Assembly (NCBI GenBank): GCA_039720395.1
Contig: CM077829.1
Coordinates: 25,567,842-25,631,841 of the forward strand
DNA length: 64,000 nt
Source of the DNA: Liquidambar formosana
Taxonomy: Eukaryota; Streptophyta; Magnoliopsida; Saxifragales; Altingiaceae
Reading direction: 5' to 3'
Made by a program: the position numbers and the translations under genes. The notes under the pieces were generated by a model. It was not told the origin of the DNA. It saw only the letters and a list, made by a program, of their open reading frames with translations, and did no database searches. The stretch's first letter is position 1. Each line of letters begins with the position of its first letter. This document shows, piece by piece, positions 1 through 9,990 of this stretch.

Positions 1-2253
1 AGGTGGAAGCCACAATGTGGTGTATGCTGAATAGCTGATAGACCAAACAATGGACGACTTGATGATATGGTTTAACATATAGGAGCAAAACAAGAATATT
101 ACTTGCCTTAAAAGGCAAGTGGTATGCCTGTAGTCTATTTCTCTTGTCGTGTTTTTCTCTTCCACACTTGCTCTATACTTAGTTTGTGTTGGATATATAT
201 TTAGGAATTTCTATTAAATCAATTAAAACACACTAATCATCAAGATGAATTTAACTCATAATAATCAACAATAATAAAATTACAAGAACTAGGGTTTAGA
301 ATAGCCTGTAATATGGATCAAGGCACGCTGCGAAGCGCTATCCTTAGAGAAAATACGCCCCCGTCTGCACTGGGTTTGAATGACGTTTCTCTCCCAAGAT
401 ACAATGATCCTCCGGGTAGCCTTGTGTGCAGCTAAGACTTCCCACGAACCTCAAATCATCCGTATGCTCCAAATACACAAAATATATTCATATAAAATAT
501 GAAAAGAAACCAAAGTGTACAACAAACATGGAGATATTGGTGCTGAAAATTTCAGCATATGCAAGCTATTCTCTACACCTCTTCATCTCCACACATAACA
601 CTTATAAATAAATAACCAAAAGAAAATAACCTCCAACAATAATGGTATGGTAAAGTAGTGGTGTGGGAGTTACCTCCACCCACTTACTCACTTCCATAAA
701 GAAATATAAAGAGGTAAAATAAAAGGTCATTATAGGTTACACCTACATTAACCAAATAGAATAAATAAATTAAAGACTATAAATAACAACAAATTAATTG
801 AATTAATTTTAAATCAAATATATATACAACAGTTTGTTGATGTATCAACTTCTCTCACTCCATGGTTTAAACTGCATGGTGAAATGTGAATTCGACAACC
901 CTGTGCTTGTGAGAGCAGAAAGTAGGCAACTTCTCTGCAAACTCTTATAAACAATTTACCAGGTACCCCAAAAATAGAACACTCAGCATAAGATAGATTC
1001 AGATAATCTTAGCATAAAATACTTATGTTGTTGCATTTGTTATGGTTATATGATTTTCCTTTTAGTTCTTATATTGCAATTCTCATAGCTATGAGGCTCG
1101 AAATGGTTTTTCTCTAATTTTTGCTGTCCCCTTTCACCTTGATTTAAAGCTACCATCCTTACTTCTTGTGGTTGTACTCTTGCATTTGTACACTTTTTGA
1201 TGAATACTTGTGAGCATATAGGCTGGATGTCAAAGTCTCCTAATGTTTCTCCCACACCCTCCTTTTTCTTTTGTTTTTATTTTTAAATAATGGTAGGCTA
1301 AAGTTGCCTACTTTATAATATTGAATTAGCTTTTGAATTATACTAGAAAAATGTAGGCTTCTTTGGTTATGTTATCTGAAAACAGTTTTGAGAAACATGT
1401 TTTCAAGAAATGAAAAAGAAATCACGAGAATATGTTACTTCTAATAGTTTTGCTCGTTTTGAACAGAAGAAAGAAATAAAAATCACAAACATTATTTTGA
1501 AGTTGCCTATAGACAGACTATTTTCAAGAAAACAATTCTTAAAATAATTTTCGAAAACACATTTTCAAACAAATTTTTTGCACTGTTTTTCTTTTTTCTC
1601 TGACTCCAAGAATACAGAACTGTTTTTATTTATTAATTTTTTATAACATGGAGAAACGAGAGAGGATTGGATCTACTGGTCTAATGTTTGAGTTTGATGC
1701 TTTTTATCGTTAAGTTGTTGTCCCACCTTTTCCCATTTTATCCATAACATGAAAACTCAGAATAACCTGTAGACATTTTATCCCTTACTGCATGGACCCA
1801 TCAGGAAATTCTCTTGTCAATGTCGAAATGCACATTTGTGTTGATAAAATAGGTGGGGTGCACATCTTTGGTGACATGCATGTGTTAAGTAGTGCAAAGT
1901 GCACTTTAGTGATAGGTGTTAGGGCAAAAGGCTGCCATCGGTAGGGGATGGGAACTGAATATTAAGTTGTGGTGACCCAGATTTGAGAATGTGCAAGCAA
2001 CCAGGCATAAATGAGGCCTGTCTATCTCTATCTCTATCAATTAGTTTGAGCAATGTCTTGCAGATCCTTTCAGTTGAAAGCTGCTTCTGCTTGTCCCGTA
2101 CCCAATAAATAAATAAAATAAAATACTACTGCTTGGTTTATTCGGGGTTGGGTTAAGTCATTTGGTAGCTATCTAATGTCAAATTTATGTAGCCAATCCC
2201 AATTGTCAAAATCAATTAATTAGCTCAAATAGTAAGGTTTTTTAAATCTCTTA
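1..2253. other. Gene-free flank
   Basis: I see no supportable gene here. All reading frames are short and AT-rich and none resembles a known protein. The stretch at about 180-450 is less AT-rich than its surroundings and could be old retroelement sequence, but I found no terminal repeats. Confidence 0.5.
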
Positions 2254-2456
2254 TGCCATGTTTGTTTAACTAGAATGGAATGGATGTAATGGAATCTCAT
2301 TTCAATTTATTCCCAACAGTATGTTTGGATGAGGTAATTTGAATGGGAATGGAATTAAATAATGTGTTTAAACAACCATTTCAAATCTCTTTTCATTCCA
2401 AACTATTTCAAGCATAGAATCAGATTCTATTCCATTCCAGCTAAACAAACATGGCC
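2254..2456. mobile_element. Tourist-like (PIF/Harbinger) MITE, copy 1
   Basis: This 203-bp element has terminal inverted repeats. The left end reads GCCATGTTTGTTTA and the right end is its complement, TAAACAAACATGGC. It is flanked on both sides by TTA, the three-base target duplication typical of PIF/Harbinger elements. The interior is rich in GGAATGGAATGG-type motifs. There is no coding capacity. Related copies lie at 3092-3304 and 16483-16695, with a fragment near 19179. Confidence 0.85.
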
Positions 2457-3091
2457 TTATTGCTTTAAATATATAAATATTTTTTGGACTTTATTAATAA
2501 ATGGTTGTTGATGCTACTCCCACTCAGCTGATGGTTTCATCTTTAAAAAAAATATAAAACAAGACTTATCTGTTGTTTTTTGATAAATTTAAAGCGGACT
2601 TAAAAACATGTATGCGCATAATCTTTTCGAGTACAACTAATAACATCATACAATCTTACACCCTACCTCAGAAGGTAGGTTAATTTTTTCCGACTCAAAT
2701 CTTTAGAAAATAATTTGAGATTTGAATTCCCAACTTTTCACTCTTGAGAGAGGGCTATTATTTACCCATGCTAGAATACTAGAGGGGGAGAATTTTACAC
2801 GAGATTGATCAGATTTACAAAAAATAAATTTATTAAACATTGGTGAAATCAAAACTTAACAGATTAATCTTCCATTGGATCAAGTTTTTATATTTTTAAG
2901 GGCTCTGTTAAAGTATATCTTTAGGACACATGTAAGGTGCATTTAAAAAGTTATAAAGGTTCAAGAAAAATATATTTGCATTATTTAATATGAATTTTCT
3001 TCCTATACTGTTAGCAGTTTAACATCGTCATTTAAGTACTTTCATATTTCTTATAAAGTTTTTAATTGCTTCATTAAATACATCCTAATTA

Positions 3092-3304
3092 GGTCATGTT
3101 TGTTTAGTTGGAATGGAATGGATTGAATGGAATCTCATTCTAATTCATTCCAAACAGCGTGTTAGGATAAGGTAATTTAAATGGGAATAGAATCAAATAG
3201 TGTGTTTAAATAGCCATTTCAAATTCATTTTCATTCCAGACTACTTCAAGCATGGAATCACATTCCATTCCCATCTATTCCATTCCAGCTAAACAAACAT
3301 GGCC
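3092..3304. mobile_element. Tourist-like MITE, copy 2
   Basis: Same family as 2254-2456. The left end reads GGTCATGTTTGTTTAG and the right end CTAAACAAACATGGCC. The flanks are TTA on the left and TTG on the right, so the target duplication has one mismatch. Confidence 0.85.
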
Positions 3305-3427
3305 TTGGAGTAATTGGAAAGGCATTAGCTATCTGCTATTTTTTAACTGCTTCTAAGCAAAATAATTCAAAGTAAGTAGTCTATGGGGATTAGTTAATCT
3401 TTAGCTATTTCATATTTATATATGGGG

Positions 3428-3980
3428 ATGGATCAACTTACACTTGGTGTATAACTTTTTTACTCTTACACCCCTCAATATCCCTTTATATGAATCATAT
3501 TTCGTTAATCCAACTGTTGGATTATATGAATCAAAATAATGCACATCATGCATGCCAAATATTTAGTCAATCGGATATTGATAAGTATTTCATTTGTAAA
3601 CTTACATTTTATTTTATTTTATTTTTCTATAAAAAAAACTACGATTTTGGGCACTTTTTGGATGACATAGCTTTTAATCTTAGATAAAGTTGAAATTTAA
3701 TATGCAACCTTTAATCTTAGATAAAGTTGAAATTTAATATACATAATGTGCATGAGTAGAATATCTAATCCAATGGTTAGATTAGTGAAATAACATTTTT
3801 ACAGAAAGATATTGAAGGGTGTAAGACTTTTTAGTCTTACACAGGTGTAAAACTTTTGTCTTACACCTTTCGATATTTTTTTGTAAAAATAATATTTCAC
3901 CCAATCTAATTGTTGAATTAGATACTTCAATTTCAAATTAATCGGGGAATAAGAGTTATGTCATCCATCAATTGCCCAAA

Positions 3981-4011
<31 letters not shown>

Positions 4012-5112
4012 TGAGCGGTTAAGCCTGGGTGTGCGCCACAGAGCTCATCGTTTTAATTGCCCGCATAGATCACTGGTGAGAGTAAGGCTTGAGACACTCC
4101 TAATCATTAATCCATTTTTTTTTAATAAAAAAAAAATCATAGTTTTATTTATAAAAAAAAAAGAAGAAATTTTATGGATCAAATGATTCACGATATCAGA
4201 TTAACTTGATATTTAGCATGCATGATATACATTGAGGGATTATCTAATCTAATGGTAGGTTTGGCAAAATATGATTCTTATAAAGAGATATTGAGGGGTG
4301 CAAAAATAAAAAATTTTACACCAATTGTAAGTTGATCCCTCTTATATATATAGAGAAGGGATCCGTTTACACCCGGTGTAAAACTTTTTACTCTTACACG
4401 CTTCAATATCTTTTTGTGAGGAAAAAAATTTTGCCAATTCAATCATTGGATTAGGTTCTCTATTAATGCACATCATGCTTACCAAATTTCAAGTAAATCG
4501 AATATCGGGGAATATGTTATTCATAAAGTGCTCCAAATTATAGTTTTATTTATAAAAAAAAAAAATGTAAGTTAATAGATCAAATATTTCCCGATATCCG
4601 ATTTATTTGAAATTTTGCATGCATGACATGCATGAGTAGAGTACCTAATCCAATAGTTGGTTTGGTGAAATATTATTCACACAAAAAATATTGACAGGTG
4701 TAAAAATAAAAAGTTTTACATCAGGTGTAAACGGGTCCCTCTCCATATATAGGGTCAAGATCAACAAACACAAGTTTTTACACAAACTTTTACACAAGTT
4801 TTTAGATAACATATCTTCGACTCATATTTTGTGAAACCCACCGTTGGGTTATATAGTTTTCCCATGTAGGTCATGCATGCAAAAAATCAACTAAATCTGA
4901 GACTTGCTGCCATTCGATCTAAAACTTATCTTTTTAATCACTAAAAATCTCACATTTATGGATAAAGCGGCTCTTAATCTCGGATCAACTTGATTTTTGG
5001 CATGCATAATCTATGTGGGTAAATGATCTAATCCAACGGTAGGATTTGCGAAATATAAATTGGAAATAGGTTATCTAAAAATTTGTGTAAAAAAATTGTA
5101 TATGTCAACCTT
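3428..5112. repeat. Cluster of TTACACC-type inverted-repeat MITEs
   Basis: At least three related inverted-repeat units lie end to end, at about 3428-4341, 4353-4744 and 4751-5112. Each starts with a sequence such as TTTACACCCGGTGTAAAAC and ends with its approximate complement. Inside, each repeats phrases about ATATTGAGGGGTG and TGCATGCATGA. The first unit looks composite: it holds a direct duplication around 3668-3745 (CTTTAATCTTAGATAAAG twice) and an AT dinucleotide run at 3985-4011. No coding capacity. The family is unassigned and the outer limits are approximate. Confidence 0.65.
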
Positions 5113-5407
5113 AAACTGTATCTATATATATATAATCATTTGATGGGGATATGAAGAGGGAATGGTGGAAAAGAGGGAAAGTGTGAAAATTTTGATTAAA
5201 TAATATTTAGGTAGCCAGTGGCAGATCTATGAATTTATGTTGGGGGGGTAACTTTCTTTGGATGTAACTGCATTTTTTTTTTCCCCTCTTTCTAACCCTA
5301 TAAATTAAATAATCATTTGAAGTAACCTTCTATATACAATAAAATTAATAAGAACAAATAAAATTTTTTGAACTTAATAATTAATACAAAAACTTAGATA
5401 TTCATTG

Positions 5408-5600
5408 ATAAATTTTTTTTTTCTTTTTTTATAAAGTAATGTATGTATTAAACCAAAAAGGGGCATAACCCAAGGACTTGAGATATATACAAGCACTAAT
5501 CAAGAGTCTTAACTAAAACTTTAGAAACTTCACGTACCAAAGAAATAAAAGAACACCTACTAATACTAGTATACGTGACAACAAAACCACAAAAAAAAAG
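5408..5600 (-). mobile_element. Probable 5'-truncated LINE tail inside the hAT element
   Basis: A T-rich run at about 5408-5430 is followed by ATGTATGTATTAAACC and GGGGCATAACCCAAG. Read on the minus strand, this resembles the end of a plant L1-type LINE: a conserved terminal phrase, then a poly-A tail. The right limit is not defined and I did not find a clear target duplication. Confidence 0.45.
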
Positions 5601-5669
5601 TCTTTACAAAAGATGACTTGAGGTCAAAATCGAAGTTTCCACCCCATCAAAAGTTCTTACATTCCTACT

Positions 5670-5993
5670 TTATAATTGTCCTCGATGAGTTTTCATGTTT
5701 TGAAAGCTTTGAATGATAATCTCATTATCAATGCTATCAAAAATATCTTTTTCAATATATACAACCAAACTGTTATTCATCCATTCATCTCCCATTCGGT
5801 TACGCAATCGACTCTTCACAATCTTCATAGCAGAAAACACCCTCTGCACTGTAGGAGTCCCAACGGGTAGAATCAATGCCAATGTCACAAGCAAATACAC
5901 TAAGGGATATACTATGTCTTTCTTAGTTTGAACCATTTTTTGAGCTAGATCACCAATTCCTTTCAATCCTGAAAATTCACTGCTAGAATGCAT
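5670..5993 (-). pseudogene. hAT transposase C-terminal dimerisation-domain remnant
   Basis: The open stretch encodes about 107 residues. It matches the C-terminal dimerisation region of plant hAT transposases, in the group often annotated as TTF-type zinc-finger MYM-type proteins. The visible signature is a hydrophobic run (VYLLVTLALILPVGTPTVQR) followed by VFSAMKIVKSRLRNRM and WMNNSLVVYIE. The zinc-finger region and catalytic core of a normal transposase of about 700-800 residues are missing. The fragment lies inside an element whose ends and target duplication are intact. It is a relic, not a host gene. The start methionine is just the first ATG in the frame and has no meaning for expression. 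Confidence 0.9.
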
Positions 5994-6311
5994 ATCAATA
6001 ATATAAGTCCCAAGTTAATTCTCAAGTGCCACTAACTGCGTTGCAAAAAATTCTTTTGAATAAAGTTGGATAACGCGAATTAATTTTTACTTGTCAAAAG
6101 TAAAGAATATTTCAGAGTGGGGAAAAAAAGAAAAGAAAGAGGAGTAGGGGGGTTCAATTATAAAATTAGAGGGGTCAAAAAAATATTTCAGAGGGGTCAG
6201 ATTTAAAAATGTACACATATATGTATAGTAAAAAAAAAAAAAATTTCAATAGGTGTGGGGGGTCACTTGCCCCCCCCCTGGCACCCCCCTCCCTCCGCCC
6301 CTGTAGGTAGC

Positions 6312-6692
6312 TAAGAACAATTCCAACCATGTGAGGCATTTTGGTAATGCAAGACTATTTTTTTTGCATACTACAATGTAAAAATGCATCATTATAGTGA
6401 AAATGTTTAAAATGCATCACTATAATAAAATTGTGTCAAATGAAAAAAGTAGCTTTAATGCATGTGAGCCATCTACCTCACTTACTTTTCCATCCATCTC
6501 CAACCATCATTTCTTTCAAATAATGATGTGATAGATGTGGCAAATTTGCTTTAAAGTCATTTATTGAGTCAAATATAGTTCATGATTTACCTCAAACTAT
6601 ATTTTGTTTCACCAAATGCATTGTCTGTTAGAGCACTTATTTTTTACACATGAGACAAATTTTAGCTTTGCCTCACTATTGGAGTTGCTCTA
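6312..6692. mobile_element. MITE with GAGCAACTCCAA-type ends
   Basis: The left end reads GAACAATTCCAACCATGTGAGGC. The right end read in reverse is GAGCAACTCCAATAGTGAGGC, so the ends form imperfect inverted repeats of about 22 bp. There is no ORF. The target duplication is unclear because the element abuts the duplication of the hAT element at 5216-6303. Confidence 0.65.
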
Positions 6693-7965
6693 AATGTAGC
6701 TAACATATATAGCCAAAAAACCAAAATACCTAACCATATAGTTAGCCCCCCTTGGAAAAAAGGGGAAAAAAGAGCCAATAGGGATTAAAGGTTCAACTCT
6801 CTTCGCCTGCTCATGAGGCATGTTCATGGATTTATGTAATTGTATGGTGCATGTGGGATGAAGAAATTACAAGTAATCAAGAGATTAGTTGAGTGCCTAA
6901 ACTTGATATGAAAAAAATAAAAATAAATTAAAAAATATAGATAGCTTCCCATTGGAATTGCCTTTGGAGCACACGTTAATAGACTCTATTTTCCAAACAA
7001 TCCTATTATAAAAATATGCACAAGAAATATCAACTTAAAAGAAGGTCCTAGTCTATCAAGAAATATCATGGAAATGTTCTTACAAGAAATATCATGCAAA
7101 TGTTCTTCCATGATGTAACCACAGAATGGTCTTTTAACTTAGCGAAAAAGGCGAAAATGCGTAGAAGGTCCTACCCTAAGTCCAATAGACACGGCCACGG
7201 AATCTCCAATCGTTTCAGCGTAAGAGCTAAGGCTTTCCAGATATATACAGCCCAAAAGCATGGCTAATCCGTAAACCAATATAATAATACCCCACACAAC
7301 CGAAAAAATATAATCAATTCACCCGGGATATTCTACGTGTCTACACATCATGCGACCAATTATGTCACCCGTACTCACCTGCTCCTCACGTGACTTTCCA
7401 CCCTCAAACCCAAAAGTAACAATCCATTAACGGAGTTCCGATGGATTCATGGATAGATTATACGGAGTAAGAAATTCCTTGGATTGCAGGGTTTTTTCCG
7501 GTTTTCTCAAACTTCAAAATTAGATAAATAACCTAAACAACTATTAATTTGTAATACTTGCTACTCTTACCTTTTTTTTTTAGTTCGCTTATGTTTAAAT
7601 TTGCCGAAAATAAACCAAATAAATATTTTGTGATATTTTTAAACTAATTTATTTTTTAAAATAGTATTTTCATGACTGGTTTATAAATTAAATTTGATAA
7701 TTATGTTCCATAAATTCAAAGCTTAAAGATTTTACAAAAAAATTCAGCTAATATGATGTGATGGTGGTTCAGTAGTAATTTTAACTATGAGGGACATGCA
7801 AATATACACAAATATGTATTGATATGTGAACTTTTTGAATACTTAATAGACACGTGTCCTTAAAATTTCAATATTCGTTTTGTAACAATGAATCATTGTA
7901 GAGCTTTTTCTTTGCAAAAATAACCCCAAAATTATATGGCTCAAGGAGGGTTCAAATAAACCGAT
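6693..7965. other. Gene-free stretch
   Basis: No gene can be supported. Around 7140-7240 the base composition is less skewed, and the minus strand stays open for about 30 codons (for example SLSSYAETIGDSVAVS). This may be an exon relic, but I do not recognise it. Confidence 0.4.
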
Positions 7966-9329
7966 TAGGGATGGCAATTTCACCCCGATTCATAGGGTCC
8001 TGACTTGATCCATACCCGAATGGGTGGGTTTTTTTTTTTTTTTTTTTTTTTTTCTTCCGGGTATCAGGGTCGGGTATGGGTATAATTTTTTTTTAAAAAA
8101 AAATTCGGATACGGGTCAGGCATGGATCCCAATAGAAAGAACCCGAAGACCCGACCCGACTCGATGTTTTTATAAAATATATAATTATATATATATATAT
8201 TTTACAATAAAATATAAATAGAAAACTTTAAAAACCCTAAGTTCCTTCTATTCTGCATTTCTGCTATTCATAGCCGCAGCCCAAGCCGCTCTTCCTCTTT
8301 CTGTCTTTTAGAGCTTCAGGCTTTCAGCAATCAACCAATCACTCTTCACAATCACTTCGATCAGCACCCTAAGTCCCTAACCCTTACTCAGTTACTCGTT
8401 GTTACTCCCTGTCTCCTTTAGCCCTCACTCTCTCAGCCCCTCGCGCCGTGACCCCGTGATGCGGTGACACCCCCTTGCCAGTCGCCCCTCAGTCCGATAG
8501 TCCCTCACGCAGCTCACGCTTAGTCCACCACGGTCATCGGCTCATCGTGTCTCACCTAGGTGACACTGCCACTCCCACTCTGAACTCTGGCAGTCATGGA
8601 CCAGCACTGTCACGGCCTCGCCCTCACGCCCTTAGGCTCAGCCCCTCACGACCTTACGGCTCACACTTCACCCATCCCTCACGTCGCTGCTTCACCCTCT
8701 TCCAGATCTAACTAAATCTACATCTACACCAGATCAACCACTCTAGATCTACACAGACTACACCAGATCGACCAGATCTACACTATGGTGGTGGTTTGTT
8801 TCTTATTCTCCCCATCTCTTAGCTCTCTGTTTCTCTCAAGCATCCTTCTTGCTTCTTTCTTTTTTTTTTTTCTTTTTTTTTTCTGGGGTTTGAATAATTG
8901 AATTTCATGCCTTGAATTCTAAATTATATTTTTGATTTTGAGTTGTAGTAATTAATATTAATCTTAAAAAATAAATGTTAAAGGATTGTTCATTTGTTCT
9001 TATAAATTGTTCAATTTTTCTTGTGTATTTGTGTGATTATATTAGGTATAATCTTATTTGAACAAGATCATATTAGGTGCTAAAAATATTTATAGGCTTG
9101 GTATATGATTATATGAATAACATGTAACAGGTGGTATGTAGCAAAAAAAAATGCAATTTGGGGAAAAAAATTCCTCACAACAGGTTGGTCGGGTATGGGT
9201 GGGTCGGGCATAGATGGCCTAAGAGAATAGTGGATCGAGGATGGAGTTGAATTTCTTTGCCCCATCGGGTATCGGGTCGGGCATGGGGTAGTGCCGACCC
9301 GCATCCAACCCGACCTATTGCCATTCTTA
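7966..9329. mobile_element. Non-autonomous hAT-like element, TAGGGATGGCAAT family
   Basis: This 1,364-bp element begins TAGGGATGGCAAT. Its right end read in reverse is TAAGAATGGCAAT. The flanks AAACCGAT (7958-7965) and AAGCCGAT (9330-9337) form an 8-bp target duplication with one mismatch, as expected for hAT. Beside both ends lie GGGT/ACCC-rich repeats (CCCGACCCGA, GGGTATCGGGTCGGG). The interior at about 8230-8790 is C-rich and leader-like, with no transposase. A second member lies at 37585-38173. Confidence 0.85.
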
Positions 9330-9840
9330 AAGCCGATGATATAATAACCTAATAATATTTGTTTTACTTGTTAACTAATTAATCTTATATTCGAATGTAT
9401 AGAAAAGCATTGATACCTATTTATTGATTTTTAAGAGATTAAAAGTATTGTTAAAAATAAAATAAAATAAAATAAAGAGATTTGAATATAAGGAAAGTTC
9501 GTGATAATTTCCCTGGTCTATTCTGTTTGGATCTCAGAAAAGAAAAAGAAAACGTTAAAACAATGCTTAGGAAAGAAGCCATTTTCAAACAAATTAAAGT
9601 ATTTTTCTTTTCGAGATTCAAATGGAGACATAATAGTATAATACAAAGTTGAGGCAAAAGTTACGCCGTCAAACTTAACGATCGTTAACCCTCGGAGTTA
9701 TCACTTATTAAGAGCGGGACAATTTTCCCAACTGCTCTTGGTTGGGTTCCGGGTTTTCTCCAAAGCAGAGATCCGGTCTCAAACCACAGGATCGGACTTC
9801 CCCTCATTTGAACGGCTGAGATCCAAATGTAAGACATTCT
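9330..9840. other. Upstream flank of the reticulon gene
   Basis: No gene is visible. GC content rises from about 9660 towards the reticulon gene, as expected for a promoter region. Confidence 0.45.
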
Positions 9841-9847
9841 TCTCGCC

Positions 9848-9855
9848 TTATATAG
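9848..9855 (+). promoter_or_regulatory. Putative TATA box of the reticulon gene
   Basis: TTATATAG lies about 140 bases before the reticulon ATG at 9991. A transcript starting some 30 bases downstream would have a leader of about 110 nt ending in a GA-rich tract (AGAGAGAGAGAGATTGAGAG), which is common in plant 5' UTRs. The call rests on position and sequence only. Confidence 0.55.
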
Positions 9856-9990
9856 CCCCAGAGAAGTAAGGATACGAGAGCTGTTATTATATCAATCAGT
9901 TTCAGGCGTTTCGAAACGGACGTTAGGGTTTTTGGGATCTCAGACACACAGAAGAGAGAGAGAGAGATTGAGAGGGAGAGCTTTATAGCC

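Larger units (their letters stand above)
5216..6303 (-). mobile_element. hAT transposon, internally decayed
   Basis: This 1,088-bp element has short imperfect inverted ends: CAGTGGCAGA on the left, and CAGGGGCGGA when the right end is read in reverse. It is flanked by a perfect 8-bp duplication, TAGGTAGC, at 5208-5215 and 6304-6311. Eight-base duplications and CAGnGGCGGA ends are typical of plant hAT elements. A remnant of the transposase C-terminus lies inside on the minus strand. It cannot encode a full transposase, so it is a deletion derivative. Confidence 0.92.

Noticed and set aside
8475..8711. Proline/serine/arginine-rich 78-residue open frame
   Set aside because: It lies inside the non-autonomous hAT-like element and follows its C-rich composition. 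No family resemblance.
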